Positions 24,279 through 33,746 of a stretch of DNA of 39,538 nucleotides are shown piece by piece. Positions within the stretch are counted from its first letter, which is position 1. Each line of letters starts with the position of its first letter. The position numbers and the translations under genes are program-made. The notes beneath the pieces are model-generated. The model saw nothing but the letters and a program-made list of their open reading frames with translations. It had not been told where the DNA came from and did no database searches. The stretch comes from Bifidobacteriaceae bacterium (GTDB lineage: Bacteria > Actinomycetota > Actinomycetes > Actinomycetales > WQXJ01). The stretch spans positions 1 to 39,538 of the forward strand of contig JAITJZ010000017.1 in NCBI GenBank assembly GCA_031278655.1. Direction: 5' to 3'.

Positions 24279-24917
24279 ATGGAAAAGTTCACCGTCCACA
24301 CGGGTGTCGGCGTGCCGCTGCGGCGCTCGAACGTTGACACCGACCAGATCATCCCGGCGGTCTACCTCAAACGGGTGACCAAATCGGGTTTCGAGGACGC
24401 GTTGTTCTCCGCCTGGCGAACATCAGACCCTGACTTCGTCCTCAACCGCCCGGCCTATAAGGCCGGATCGGTGCTGGTGGCGGGCCCAGACTTCGGCACC
24501 GGCTCGAGCCGGGAGCACGCCGTCTGGGCGCTGCGCGACTACGGCTTCAAGGCGGTCCTGTCAGCCCGCTTCGCGGACATCTTCCGCGGCAACGCCGGCA
24601 AACAGGGGCTGGTGGCCGCCCAACTGGACCAAGACGGCATCGAACAACTGTGGAAACTGTTGGAAGCCGAGCCGGGGCTGGAAGTGACCGTCGACCTGGT
24701 TGAGACCCAGGTGCGGGCCGGGGACCTGGTGGCGCCCTTCAGCATTGACGCCTACACCCGCTGGCGGCTGATGGAGGGGCTGGACGACATCGGGCTGACC
24801 CTGCGCCACGAAGACGAGATCGCCGCCTTCGAAGCCCGGCGCGAGGCTTGGCGCCCGCTGACGCTGCCAGCGAAACACTTGCCGGACGCGCCCGTGGCGC
24901 CCGCCCGTCCCGCGTAG
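24279..24917 (+). CDS. leuD: 3-isopropylmalate dehydratase small subunit
   Basis: A 212-residue LeuD, partner of LeuC. Family signatures: [21 protein letters not shown] near the N-terminus and [21 protein letters not shown], including the substrate-binding GSSREHA loop. The ATG has AGGAG 8 nt upstream. It ends 9 bp before murA, and this leuCD-murA linkage is common in Actinobacteria. Confidence 0.98.
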   Translation: MEKFTVHTGVGVPLRRSNVDTDQIIPAVYLKRVTKSGFEDALFSAWRTSDPDFVLNRPAYKAGSVLVAGPDFGTGSSREHAVWALRDYGFKAVLSARFADIFRGNAGKQGLVAAQLDQDGIEQLWKLLEAEPGLEVTVDLVETQVRAGDLVAPFSIDAYTRWRLMEGLDDIGLTLRHEDEIAAFEARREAWRPLTLPAKHLPDAPVAPARPA

Positions 24918-24926
24918 GCTGGGTCT

Positions 24927-26249
24927 GTGTTTGGTGATGTCCTGGAGATCGAAGGCGGGCGGCCGCTAGCAGGCGAGATAACTGTGCGCGGGGCCAAGAA
25001 CTTCGTCTCGAAAGCGATGGTCGCCGCGTTGCTGGGCGAGGGACCCTCGGTCCTGCTCAACGTCCCAACAATCCGCGACGTGGAGATAGTCTCGGACCTG
25101 CTGCGGGCGCACGGCGTGGACGTTGAACACGACGGCCCAGGCGGGACCTTGGCCATGAACCCCTCCGGCGTGGGCCAGGCCAAGAGCGCCGACATCATCT
25201 CGCACGCGGGCTCGTCGCGCATCCCGATCCTGCTTTGCGGGCCGCTGCTGCACCGGCTGGGGGAGGCCTTCATCCCGGACCTGGGCGGCTGCAACATTGG
25301 CGGACGGCCGATCGACTACCACCTGGAGGCGCTGCGGCGCTTCGGCGCCGAGGTCGCCAAAGAGCGGGACGGCGTCCGCCTGCGGGCGCCCAAGCGGCTG
25401 CAGGGCATGCAGATGGAATTGGAGTTCCCGTCCGTCGGCGCGACCGAGCAGTTGCTGCTGACGGCCGTCCTGGCGGAGGGCATCACCGAGCTGCGCGGCG
25501 CGGCCGTCGAGCCGGAGATTCTGGACCTGGTGGCGGTGTTGCAGCAGATGGGGGCCATCATCACGCTGGAGACGGACCGGACCTACCGGATCGAGGGGGT
25601 CGACTCGCTGCGCGGTTATCACCATGTGGCGCTGCCGGACCGGATCGAGGCGGCCTCATGGGCGGGGGCCGCGCTGGCCACCGGCGGGGACATCACCGTG
25701 CGCGGCGCCCGGCAGTTGGACCTGACCGCCTACCTGAATTATTTCCGGAAGGTCGGCGGGCGCTTCGACGTCACCGATGACGGCATCCGGTTTTGGCATC
25801 CGGGCGGCGAGTTGCGCTCGATCGCGGTCGAGACGGCCGTCCACCCCGGTTTCATGACCGACTGGCAGCAACCCTTCGTGGTCGCGTTGACGCAGGCCAC
25901 AGGCTTGTCGATTGTGCATGAGACGGTTTATGAGAAGCGTTTCGGTTTCACCAAGGCGCTGCGCCGGATGGGCGCCCAGATTCAGCTGTACCGCGAATGC
26001 CTGGGCGGGGAACGGTTGTGCCGGTTCGGGCGGCGCAATTACGAGCACTCGGCGGTCATCTCCGGGCCAACACCGCTGAGGGCCGCCGATATCAAGGTGC
26101 CGGATCTGCGCGGCGGCTTCTCGCACGTGATCGCCGCCCTGGCGGCCGAGGGCAGGAGTTCGGTCAGCGGGATCGGCCTGATCGACCGCGGCTATGAGAA
26201 CTTCACCGACAAGTTGGAGGCGCTCGGCGCCCGTCATTGGCGGCGTTGA
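24927..26249 (+). CDS. murA: UDP-N-acetylglucosamine 1-carboxyvinyltransferase
   Basis: A 440-residue MurA-type enolpyruvyl transferase, which transfers enolpyruvate from PEP to UDP-GlcNAc in the first committed step of peptidoglycan synthesis. Substrate-binding RGAKN sits at residues ~22-26, and the catalytic Cys122 lies in LGGCNIGGRPIDYH; a Cys rather than Asp predicts fosfomycin sensitivity. The start GTG at 24927 lies 9 bp after leuD, and no better start exists. The C-terminal DLRGGFSHVIAALAAEG is typical. Some actinobacteria carry two MurA-like proteins, so this may not be the only copy. Confidence 0.95.
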   Translation: MFGDVLEIEGGRPLAGEITVRGAKNFVSKAMVAALLGEGPSVLLNVPTIRDVEIVSDLLRAHGVDVEHDGPGGTLAMNPSGVGQAKSADIISHAGSSRIPILLCGPLLHRLGEAFIPDLGGCNIGGRPIDYHLEALRRFGAEVAKERDGVRLRAPKRLQGMQMELEFPSVGATEQLLLTAVLAEGITELRGAAVEPEILDLVAVLQQMGAIITLETDRTYRIEGVDSLRGYHHVALPDRIEAASWAGAALATGGDITVRGARQLDLTAYLNYFRKVGGRFDVTDDGIRFWHPGGELRSIAVETAVHPGFMTDWQQPFVVALTQATGLSIVHETVYEKRFGFTKALRRMGAQIQLYRECLGGERLCRFGRRNYEHSAVISGPTPLRAADIKVPDLRGGFSHVIAALAAEGRSSVSGIGLIDRGYENFTDKLEALGARHWRR

Positions 26250-26284
26250 CGGGTCCGATGGCGTCCGCCGTTACTCTTGTGGGG

Positions 26285-27001
26285 ATGTCCAAACCGCCAG
26301 TGCCGCTCGGCTACAAGATCGTCATCGCCATTCTGGCGCCGCTGTCCTTCCTGATGACCAGGCGGACCTGGCGCGGCTCGGAGAACTTCCCGGCCGAGGG
26401 CGGGTTCATCGCGGCCGCCAACCACATCTCGTCGTTCGACTTCCTGGCGGTGGTGCATTTCCTGGTCTGGCTGGCGCGGCCGCCGCAGGCGCTGGCCAAA
26501 CAATCCCTGTTCGACGCGCCGGTGGTCGGCGCGGCCATGCGGTCCATGAAAATGATTCCCGTCCACCGCGGCACCGCCAGCGCCGGCCGGTCCCTGGCCG
26601 GGGCCGAGGCGGCCATCGCCGAAGGCGGCCTGGTCCTGGTCTACCCGGAGGGGACGGTCACCCGCGACCCGGCCGGCTGGCCGATGCGCGGGCGGCCCGG
26701 CGCCGTCAGGCTGGCCCTCGACACCGGCGCGCCGCTGATCCCGGTGGCGCAGTGGGGCGCCCAACGGCTGCTGCCGCGCGGCCGCAAGTTCCCGCGCGTC
26801 TTCCCGCGCACACGGGTGGAGGTTCAGGCCGGACCGGCCATCGACCTCAGCGACCTGGCCGCCTGGCCGGACCGGGGCGCGGCCGCGCGGGTCGGCACCG
26901 AGCGCCTGATGCGCGTGCTGACCGAGATGGTGGCCCAATTGCGCGGCCAGACGCCGCCCGCAGAACCGCACAACCAGTTCGCGTCGAAGGCCGGCTCATG
27001 A
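26285..27001 (+). CDS. plsC: 1-acyl-sn-glycerol-3-phosphate acyltransferase
   Basis: A 238-residue PlsC-type acyltransferase that makes phosphatidate from lysophosphatidate at the membrane. The NHx4D box is NHISSFD, followed by a hydrophobic stretch, MKMIPVHRG and the acceptor-binding box VYPEGTVTRD. The ATG at 26285 is chosen over an upstream in-frame start at 26237 because it begins just before the conserved region and has a G-rich ribosome site. The stop overlaps gpsA by 4 bp (ATGA), pairing two steps of phospholipid precursor synthesis. Confidence 0.93.
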   Translation: MSKPPVPLGYKIVIAILAPLSFLMTRRTWRGSENFPAEGGFIAAANHISSFDFLAVVHFLVWLARPPQALAKQSLFDAPVVGAAMRSMKMIPVHRGTASAGRSLAGAEAAIAEGGLVLVYPEGTVTRDPAGWPMRGRPGAVRLALDTGAPLIPVAQWGAQRLLPRGRKFPRVFPRTRVEVQAGPAIDLSDLAAWPDRGAAARVGTERLMRVLTEMVAQLRGQTPPAEPHNQFASKAGS

Positions 27002-28029
27002 CCCGCCTGGCTGTGGTCGGCGCCGGCGCCTGGGGGACCGCCTTCGCGCAGCTTTGCGCCGACGCCGGCGCCCAGATCCGCGTCCTGACCCGCGACGCGG
27101 CCCTGGCCGCCGCCTTGGCGCAGGGGGCCAACCCGCGCAATTACCCCGGCGTCCAGTTGCCGGCGCTGGCCGCCGGGGCGGACCCGGTTTGGGCCTTTGA
27201 GGGCGCCGATGTCGTGGCGGTGGCGGTGCCGGCGCAGTCGGCCGGTTCGGCGGTCGCCCAGTTGCGCCACGCCCTGCCCGCCGATGCCGTGTTGGCGTCT
27301 TTGATCAAGGGCGTCGAGTTGGGCACGGGGCGGCGCATGTCCGAGGTCCTGGCCGCCGCCGCCGATCTGCCGCCCGAGCGCGTGGCCGTTGTCTCCGGCC
27401 CCAACCTGGCCGGGGAACTGATCAAGCGCCAGCCTTCGGCCACGGTGGTGGCCTGCCCGGACGAGGCCGTCGCCCGCTCGGTGGCGGCGGCGATGGCGAC
27501 GGCCTACCTGCGGCCCTACACCAACAACGACGTCATCGGCGTTGAGATCTGCGGCGCCATGAAGAACATTGTGGCGCTGGCGGTGGGCGCCGCCAAAGGC
27601 ATGGGCTACGGGCTGAACACCTGCGCCACGCTGATGACCAGGGGCCTGGCGGAGATGACCCGCGTCGGCCTGGCCCTGGGCGCGGACTTGGAGACCTTCG
27701 CCGGCATGGCCGGGTTCGGGGACTTGGCGGCGACCTGCCTGTCGCCGCTGTCACGCAATCATCAGGTCGGCCAGCGGATCGGCCAGGGCCTCGGCGTGGC
27801 GGAGGCGGTGACCGCCACCAAGGGGATCGCCGAGGCGGTTGAGACTTGCCTGGCGGTCCGCTCGCTGGCGCGCTCGATCGGCGTCGAGACGCCGATCACT
27901 GACGGGGTGGTGGCTGTTGTCCACGAGGGCGTGGACGCCCGCAGCATGGGCCGCGAGCTGCTGGCCCGCCCGTTCCGCTCAGAAGGCTCGCGTTACCAGG
28001 CCTGGCCTGCGCAAACGCATCCAGGCTGA
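26998..28029 (+). CDS. gpsA: NAD(P)-dependent glycerol-3-phosphate dehydrogenase
   Basis: A 343-residue GpsA that reduces dihydroxyacetone phosphate to sn-glycerol 3-phosphate for phospholipids. The N-terminal Rossmann loop is VVGAGAWGTAFAQL. Further signatures: SLIKGVELGTGRRMSEVL, VSGPNLAGELIKRQPSATVVA, the catalytic region EICGAMKNIVALAVGAAKGM and GFGDLAATCLSPLSRN. The ATG overlaps the plsC stop. The gene ends one base before the stop of the convergent PLP enzyme gene. Confidence 0.97.
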   Translation: MTRLAVVGAGAWGTAFAQLCADAGAQIRVLTRDAALAAALAQGANPRNYPGVQLPALAAGADPVWAFEGADVVAVAVPAQSAGSAVAQLRHALPADAVLASLIKGVELGTGRRMSEVLAAAADLPPERVAVVSGPNLAGELIKRQPSATVVACPDEAVARSVAAAMATAYLRPYTNNDVIGVEICGAMKNIVALAVGAAKGMGYGLNTCATLMTRGLAEMTRVGLALGADLETFAGMAGFGDLAATCLSPLSRNHQVGQRIGQGLGVAEAVTATKGIAEAVETCLAVRSLARSIGVETPITDGVVAVVHEGVDARSMGRELLARPFRSEGSRYQAWPAQTHPG

Positions 28030-28030
28030 G

Positions 28031-29197
28031 TCAACCGCGGTCGAGCGCCTGGGAAAGGTCGGCCCAGAGGTCGTCAACATTCTCGACGCCGACTGACAGG
28101 CGGATGAGGCTTTCCGGCACATCGGTGAACTCGCCCGGCCAACGGCGGCGGCGTTCCAGCATCGACTCGACGCCGCCAAGTGAGGTGGCCGGCGCCCACG
28201 AGCGGGTCTGGGCGGCCACGGCATCGGCCGCCGCCGCGCCGCCCGCCAACTCGATCGAGACAACCCCGCCAAAACCGCTCATCTGCGCTTTGGCGATGGC
28301 GTGGCCCGGATGCGAGGCCAACGACGGATGGATGACCTTCTCCACCGCCGGGTGGGTCTCCAAGCGGCGGGCCAGGGTCGCGGCCGAGGCGTTGGACCGC
28401 TCCGTGCGCAGCGCCAAGGTGCGCAGGCCGCGCAGCAGCAGGAAACCGTCGAAAGCCGAAGGCGTGGCGCCGTGGATGCGGCGGAAGTCCCGCAAGGAGG
28501 TGTCATGTTCGGCCGAGACGGCCACCACCGCCCCCATTATCAGGTCGCTGTGGCCGCCAAGGCACTTCGACGCCGAATGGACCACGATGTCCGCGCCCCA
28601 CTCCAGCGGCCGTTGGCCGAGAGGCGTGGCCAGGGTGTTGTCGACCGCCACGATCGCCCCGACCTGGTGCGCCGCCTCAACCAACGCCGGGCCGTCGGCG
28701 ATCTCCAGCAGCGGGTTGGTGGGTGTCTCGATCCAAAGCAAAGCCGCGGGCGCGCAACCTTCGCCTCCCGCCAACGCCGCCACCACGGCATCGGCCTGGT
28801 CGATCGGCACCGTCGACAACCTGACGCGCCCCTGCGCCGCCAGCTGCCGGGCCAACCCCAAGGTGCCGTTGTAGGCGTGCGCCGGCATGACCAGGCGCCC
28901 TCCGGGCGGGATCAGCGCGAAGGCGGCGTCGATGGCCGCCATGCCGGAGGCGAACAGGACCGCGTCGTTCGGCCCCGCCTCAGCCAAGCCGATGACCTGC
29001 TCCGCCGGATGGTTGGAGGGGTTGTCGTAGCGGGCGTAGGCGGGCTCGGCCTCGCTCGGCACCCCGCGCGAGATGAAAGTCGAGCTGAACAAGACGGGGG
29101 GATTGACGGGTTCTCCCTGATTCCAATCGGGTCTGCCGGCGGCCACCACGGTGGTGTCGGGGGACAGTTCCGCGAAAAAACTTCGGGGATGCGCCAT
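28031..29197 (-). CDS. Trans-sulfuration PLP enzyme (cystathionine gamma-synthase/lyase family)
   Basis: A 388-residue Cys/Met-metabolism PLP-dependent enzyme. The PLP lysine is Lys211 in VHSASKCLGGHSDLIMG; the cofactor-binding ARYDNPSNHPAEQVI, the aspartate in AIVAVDNTLATP and the C-terminal SLGGVESMLERRRR and LIRLSVGVENVDDLW are present. Sequence alone does not separate cystathionine gamma-synthase, gamma-lyase and related activities. The family motif usually read as RxxNPT is RYDNPS here. It is on the opposite strand to its neighbours, divergent from glmS with a 59-bp spacer. Confidence 0.92.
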   Translation of the reverse strand: MAHPRSFFAELSPDTTVVAAGRPDWNQGEPVNPPVLFSSTFISRGVPSEAEPAYARYDNPSNHPAEQVIGLAEAGPNDAVLFASGMAAIDAAFALIPPGGRLVMPAHAYNGTLGLARQLAAQGRVRLSTVPIDQADAVVAALAGGEGCAPAALLWIETPTNPLLEIADGPALVEAAHQVGAIVAVDNTLATPLGQRPLEWGADIVVHSASKCLGGHSDLIMGAVVAVSAEHDTSLRDFRRIHGATPSAFDGFLLLRGLRTLALRTERSNASAATLARRLETHPAVEKVIHPSLASHPGHAIAKAQMSGFGGVVSIELAGGAAAADAVAAQTRSWAPATSLGGVESMLERRRRWPGEFTDVPESLIRLSVGVENVDDLWADLSQALDRG

Positions 29198-29256
29198 GAC
29201 CCTAGAGTCTAGCCCGGCGGCTGATTCTGGCGGCGGGCGCTGTTACGGTATTCGGC

Positions 29257-31113
29257 ATGTGCGGAATCATCGGCTATGTCGGCCGGGAGAATTCGGAGCG
29301 GCCGCTGGAGGTCGCGCGGGAGGCGCTGGCGCGGCTGCAATACCGGGGCTATGACTCGGCCGGGATCGTGGTCGCCAACGAGCTGGGGCTCAGCTTCGCC
29401 AAGAGGGCCGGCAAGCTGGCGGCCCTCGAAGAACAACTCGCGGCCCATCCGTTGCCGCTGGCCAGCGCCGCGATTGGGCACACCCGCTGGGCCACCCACG
29501 GTGGCCCGACCGACCGCAACGCCCATCCGCACATGAGCCAGGACGGCTCGGTGGCGGTGGTCCACAACGGCATCTTGGAGAACCACGCGCTCCTGCGCCA
29601 GGAACTGATCGAAGCCGGCGTCGAGTTCCAATCGGAGACGGACACCGAGGTCGCGGCCCATCTGATCGCGCGGGCCCACGCGGCCATCGGCGACTTGGCG
29701 CAGGCCATGCGAAGCGTCGCGCGCCGCCTCGAGGGCGCCTTCACGCTGCTGGCGGTGGCGGCCGACAACCCGCATCTGGTGGTTGGCGCGCGCCGGACGT
29801 CGCCGCTGGTGGTCGGCTTGGGGGAGGGCGAGAATTTCCTCGGCTCGGACGTGGCCGCCTTCATCGCCCGCACCGATCAGGCCCTGGAACTGGGCCAAGA
29901 CCAGGTGGTCACCATCACCCCCGAGTCGGTGACGGTGACGGACTTCGACGGCCGGGCGGTCGAGCCGCGCCGCTTCACTGTCGACTGGGACGCCTCCGCC
30001 GCTGTCAAGGGCGGTTTCCCGACCTTCATGGACAAGGAGATCCACGACCAGCCGAACGCCGTGCGGGACACGCTGTTGGGCCGCGTCAGCCGGGCCGGGC
30101 GGATGCAGTTGGACGAGTTGCGGATCGATGAGTCGCTGTTGCGGGCGGTCGACAAGATCGTGGTCATCGCCTGCGGCACCGCCTCCTACGCCGGCCAGGT
30201 CGCCAAATACGCCATCGAGCATTGGTGCCGCATCCCGGTGGAGGTCGAGTTGGCGCACGAGTTCCGCTACCGCGATCCGGTGGTCGACCAACAGACGTTG
30301 GTGGTGGCGATTTCCCAGTCGGGGGAGACCATGGACACGATCATGGCCATCCGCCACGCCCGCGAGCAGGGGGCCAAGGTGGTGGCTGTGGTCAACACCA
30401 TGGGTTCGACCATCGCGCGCGAATCTGACGCCGCCCTTTACACCCACGCCGGGCCCGAGGTGGCGGTCGCCTCGACCAAGGCGTTCCTGGCCCAGATCGC
30501 GGCCACCTACCTGTTGGGCCTTTATCTGGCTGAGGCGCGCGGCACCATGTTCCCGGACGAGGTCCGCTCGGTCATGCGCGAACTCGACGCCGTCCCGGCC
30601 AAGATTCAGCGGGTGATCGACGGCGAGGCGGCCATCCGGCGGCTCGCCAGCGAGATGAAGGACGCCACCTCTGTGCTGTTCTTGGGCCGCCACGTCGGCT
30701 ACCCGGTGGCCATGGAGGGGGCGCTGAAGCTCAAGGAGTTGGCCTACATCCACGCCGAGGGCTTCGCCGCCGGCGAGTTGAAACACGGTCCAATCGCCCT
30801 GATCGACCAGGGCCAGCCGGTCTTCGTGGTGGTGCCGAGCCCGCGCGGGCGCGACGTGCTGCATGACAAGGTGTTGTCCAACATCCAGGAGGTCCGCGCC
30901 CGCGGCGCCCGCACCTTGGTGGTGGCCGAGGAAGGCGACCGCGCCGCCGCCGCCCACGCCGACACTGTTTTTTGGGTGCCGCGCACGCCGACGCTCCTGG
31001 CGCCGCTGGTGTCGGTGGTGCCGTTGCAGATTTTCGCCTGCGCCCTGGCCAGCGCCAAGGGCCTGGACGTGGATCAGCCGCGCAATCTGGCCAAGTCGGT
31101 CACGGTCGAGTAG
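29257..31113 (+). CDS. glmS: Glutamine-fructose-6-phosphate aminotransferase (isomerizing)
   Basis: A 618-residue GlmS making glucosamine 6-phosphate from fructose 6-phosphate and glutamine for cell-wall precursors. The N-terminal glutaminase starts MCGIIGYVG with nucleophile Cys2, then HTRWATHGGPTDRNAHPH. Two SIS domains follow: IVVIACGTASYAGQVAKY and AISQSGETMDTIMAI in the first, FLGRHVGYPVAMEGALKLKE in the second, with the C-terminal PRNLAKSVTVE. Length is normal. It ends 12 bp before the class IV aminotransferase gene, so the two are probably co-transcribed. Confidence 0.98.
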   Translation: MCGIIGYVGRENSERPLEVAREALARLQYRGYDSAGIVVANELGLSFAKRAGKLAALEEQLAAHPLPLASAAIGHTRWATHGGPTDRNAHPHMSQDGSVAVVHNGILENHALLRQELIEAGVEFQSETDTEVAAHLIARAHAAIGDLAQAMRSVARRLEGAFTLLAVAADNPHLVVGARRTSPLVVGLGEGENFLGSDVAAFIARTDQALELGQDQVVTITPESVTVTDFDGRAVEPRRFTVDWDASAAVKGGFPTFMDKEIHDQPNAVRDTLLGRVSRAGRMQLDELRIDESLLRAVDKIVVIACGTASYAGQVAKYAIEHWCRIPVEVELAHEFRYRDPVVDQQTLVVAISQSGETMDTIMAIRHAREQGAKVVAVVNTMGSTIARESDAALYTHAGPEVAVASTKAFLAQIAATYLLGLYLAEARGTMFPDEVRSVMRELDAVPAKIQRVIDGEAAIRRLASEMKDATSVLFLGRHVGYPVAMEGALKLKELAYIHAEGFAAGELKHGPIALIDQGQPVFVVVPSPRGRDVLHDKVLSNIQEVRARGARTLVVAEEGDRAAAAHADTVFWVPRTPTLLAPLVSVVPLQIFACALASAKGLDVDQPRNLAKSVTVE

Positions 31114-31125
31114 GGGTGGCGAGGG

Positions 31126-31989
31126 TTGGCGAATTTGCCCGATGCCGCCGGGATCGCTTGGGTCAACGGCCAGTTGACGCCGGCCGGCCAGGCGACCTTG
31201 CCGCTGTTGGACCATGGCATCACCGTGGGCGATGGCGTCTTCGAGGCCATGAGGGTGATTGGCGGCCAAGCTTTCGCCTTGACCCGCCACCTGCGCCGGA
31301 TGGCCCGTTCGGCCTCTGGTCTGGGGCTTGAGTTCCCTGGCGATTTGGTCCGCCGCGCGGTGGTGGAGGTTTTGGCGGCCAACGCGGAGCGGCTGAACGG
31401 GCCGGTCGATGTGGTGCGAGTGACCCTGACGGCTGGTCTGGGCCGGATCGGGTCGGGGCGTTTGCCGGGTTCGCGCCCGTCGGTGTTCGCGTTGGTTTCG
31501 AGTCACGATCTTGAGCCGGCCGAGACTTCGGTCATCACGGTGCCGTTCACCCGCAATGAGCGCGGGGCGCTGGCGGGGCTGAAGACCATTTCTTATGCCG
31601 AGAACGCGCTGGCTTTGTCATTGGCCCAGGCGGCGGGCGCGTCCGAGGCGATCTTCGGGAACACCGTGGGCCGGTTGACGGAAGGGACCGGGTCGAATGT
31701 TTTCCTGGGCATGGGCGGCCGCTTGGTGACGCCGCCCTTGAGCGACGGGCCGCTGGGCGGGGTGACCCGCAATCTGCTCCTGGAGTGGACCGAGGTCGAG
31801 GAATTGTCTGTGCCGATGGCGGCCTTGTGGGAGGCGGACGAGGTTTTCATAACCTCGTCCGGCCGCAATGTGCAGGCCGTGGTGGCGGCCGACGGCCGCC
31901 CAGTCGGCGGCGGCCGCCTGGGACCGCTCACGGCCAGGGCCGCCGACCTGTTCGCCGCCGGTCAGTCCCAAACCCCAGACCCCCTCTAA
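31126..31989 (+). CDS. Class IV aminotransferase fold protein, probable aminodeoxychorismate lyase
   Basis: A 287-residue fold-type IV PLP enzyme. The PLP lysine is probably Lys153 in GLKTISYAENALAL; other signatures are LLDHGITVGDGVFEAMRV, GRLTEGTGSNVFLGMGGRLVTPPLSDGPLGGVTRNLL and ADEVFITSSGRNVQAV. In Actinobacteria such proteins are usually called 4-amino-4-deoxychorismate lyase (PabC, folate synthesis). A D-amino-acid or branched-chain transaminase cannot be excluded, and the nearby alr gene makes the D-alanine option worth noting. The start is TTG at 31126, 12 bp after glmS, with a G-rich upstream site. Confidence 0.85.
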   Translation: MANLPDAAGIAWVNGQLTPAGQATLPLLDHGITVGDGVFEAMRVIGGQAFALTRHLRRMARSASGLGLEFPGDLVRRAVVEVLAANAERLNGPVDVVRVTLTAGLGRIGSGRLPGSRPSVFALVSSHDLEPAETSVITVPFTRNERGALAGLKTISYAENALALSLAQAAGASEAIFGNTVGRLTEGTGSNVFLGMGGRLVTPPLSDGPLGGVTRNLLLEWTEVEELSVPMAALWEADEVFITSSGRNVQAVVAADGRPVGGGRLGPLTARAADLFAAGQSQTPDPL

Positions 31990-32012
31990 ACCACCCCTGG
32001 TGGTCGCTAACC

Positions 32013-32045
32013 CCGGTCAAGTTTGCGGCGCGTCAACTTGACCGG
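32013..32045. terminator. Perfect 11-bp inverted repeat after the glmS operon
   Basis: CCGGTCAAGTT and AACTTGACCGG flank an 11-nt loop (32024-32034), 24 bp after the stop of the class IV aminotransferase gene. It lacks a T-run. It may be a terminator, but the perfect arms could also be a protein-binding site ahead of nnr. A smaller ACCACC/GGTGGT hairpin (31990-32004) precedes it. Confidence 0.5.
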
Positions 32046-32140
32046 ACTTGCGTGCGCCGGTCGCAAGCCGACGTCTTGGGGCGGGGGGCGCAGCCCCGGG
32101 GGGAGCCGGATGCGGGGGTTCTCCAATAGGCTTGGGGGCG

Positions 32141-33736
32141 ATGATCGTTAGTTATACCGCCGCCCAAGTCGATGCCGCCGAGACAGCGGTCATGGCTGGG
32201 CTGCCGGACGGCGAGTTGATGGCTCGGGCGGCGCAGGCGGCCGCGGCCGCGATTCTGAGGGAATTGCGGCAACGGCGCGGGCACGCGGCCGGGGCCTCGG
32301 TGGTGCTGCTGGTGGGCACCGGCAATAACGGCGGGGACGCTTTGTTCGCCGGGGCGCGCTTGGCGCGCCGGGGCGTCGCGGTCACCGCCGTGGCGGTCGG
32401 CAGCCGGGTGCACGCCGCCGGCCGGGCCGCGTTCGAGCAGGCCGGGGGGCGGTTGCGGACCATCGCCGAGGGCGGGCCGGGCGCCTACACGCCGATCGAG
32501 CAGGTGGCCGATCAGGCCAGCCGCTGCGAGGTGCTGGTCGACGCCCTGCTGGGGATCGGCGCCCGCGGCCCCCTGTCCGGACATTCGGCGGCGCTGGTGA
32601 CAACGCTGATCGTCGAGGCGGGACTGGACGCGCCCCTGCGTTACCGGCGCCAGACGCGGCCCACGGTTGTGGCCATCGACCTGCCCAGCGGGATAGGCGT
32701 CGATGACGGCTCGGTGGGCGGCCAAGTCCTGCCGGCCGACATCACCGTCACCTTCGGCGCCTACAAGCCGGCGGCGCTGCTGCCGCCGGCCTCGGGCTTG
32801 TTCGGCCGGATCGAGTTGATCGACCTGGGCCTGGGGCCGCAGTTGGCCGAGGCCGGGGAGCCGACCGCCCAGCGGATTCAGGCCAGCGACGCCCTCGAAC
32901 TGTGGCCGGTGCCGCGCCGCAGCGACCACAAGTACACCAGGGGCGTGCTCGGCGTGGTGGCCGGATCGGAGACCTACCCGGGCGCGGCGGTGCTGACCAC
33001 GGCGGCGGCGGTGGCGACAGGCGTCGGCATGGTCCGGTATTTGGGGCCGGATCGCGCCGTCGAGCGCGTGCTGTCGCGCCGGCCAGAAGTGGTGCCCGGC
33101 GGCGGCCGGGTGGGCGCCTGGGCGCTGGGGCCGGGCGTGGCCGCGGGCGCTGACGATCAGATCTCGCGCATCGCCCGCGCGCTGAAGTGGGCCAAAGCCG
33201 AAAGGGTGGCGTCGGTGTTGGACGCGGGCGGGTTCCAGCTCCTGCCGCGGGCGCCGGGGCGGCTGGACCCTTGGATCATTTTGACGCCGCACGCTGGCGA
33301 GTTGGCCACGTTGTTGACGGATCGCGGGGTGGACACCGAGCGGGCGCAGGTCGAACGGCAGCCGGTGGCGTACGCGAAGCTGGCGGCGGAGTTGGTGGGC
33401 GGCACCATTTTGTTGAAGGGCCCGGCCACGGTGGTGGCGGGTCAGGACGGATCGCTTTATGTCGAGGATGAGGGCACGCCTTGGCTGGCGACGGCCGGGA
33501 CCGGCGATGTGCTGACCGGGTTGATCGGGGCGCTGTTGGCCGGGCACGGCGATTCGGTGGCGATAGTCCCGGAGCTTCCCGCCCAGTTGGCGGCCCTGGG
33601 CGCCATGGTCCACGGGCGGGCGGCCGTCAAGGCTTGCGGCGCGGACCAGGTCACCGGGTCGATCGGCAAACCGATCGCCGCCCTCGACGTGATCGAGGCC
33701 CTGCCCGCCACGATCGCGGAGCTGTTGCGCCGTTAG
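32141..33736 (+). CDS. nnr: Bifunctional NAD(P)HX epimerase / ADP-dependent NAD(P)HX dehydratase
   Basis: A 531-residue repair enzyme that converts damaged, hydrated NAD(P)H back to NAD(P)H. Residues ~1-225 are the epimerase (YjeF_N) with LLVGTGNNGGDALFAGARLARRG and AIDLPSGIGVDDG. Residues ~245-531 are the ribokinase-like dehydratase with ILTPHAGELATLL, TILLKGPATVV and the phosphate-binding ATAGTGDVLTGLIGALLAG. The ATG at 32141 is chosen because the protein then opens with the usual MIVSYTAAQVDAAE; the frame extends to 32048 but adds Gly/Ala-rich sequence with no ribosome site. It precedes alr, the normal order in Actinobacteria. Confidence 0.95.
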   Translation: MIVSYTAAQVDAAETAVMAGLPDGELMARAAQAAAAAILRELRQRRGHAAGASVVLLVGTGNNGGDALFAGARLARRGVAVTAVAVGSRVHAAGRAAFEQAGGRLRTIAEGGPGAYTPIEQVADQASRCEVLVDALLGIGARGPLSGHSAALVTTLIVEAGLDAPLRYRRQTRPTVVAIDLPSGIGVDDGSVGGQVLPADITVTFGAYKPAALLPPASGLFGRIELIDLGLGPQLAEAGEPTAQRIQASDALELWPVPRRSDHKYTRGVLGVVAGSETYPGAAVLTTAAAVATGVGMVRYLGPDRAVERVLSRRPEVVPGGGRVGAWALGPGVAAGADDQISRIARALKWAKAERVASVLDAGGFQLLPRAPGRLDPWIILTPHAGELATLLTDRGVDTERAQVERQPVAYAKLAAELVGGTILLKGPATVVAGQDGSLYVEDEGTPWLATAGTGDVLTGLIGALLAGHGDSVAIVPELPAQLAALGAMVHGRAAVKACGADQVTGSIGKPIAALDVIEALPATIAELLRR

Positions 33737-33746
33737 CAGTCCGGCG

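Noticed and set aside
22745-24352. Minus-strand upstream extension of the IclR gene to ~797 residues
   Set aside because: The extension is antisense to leuC and compositionally a shadow; the IclR domain starts normally at 22744.
29209-31506. 765-codon minus-strand frame
   Set aside because: Fully antisense to glmS, with no recognisable domain; long open antisense frames are expected in GC-rich genes.
32090-32125. G-rich stretch after the class IV aminotransferase gene as a riboswitch or G-quadruplex
   Set aside because: It is a short GC-rich run common in such genomes; I could not match it to any known RNA element.
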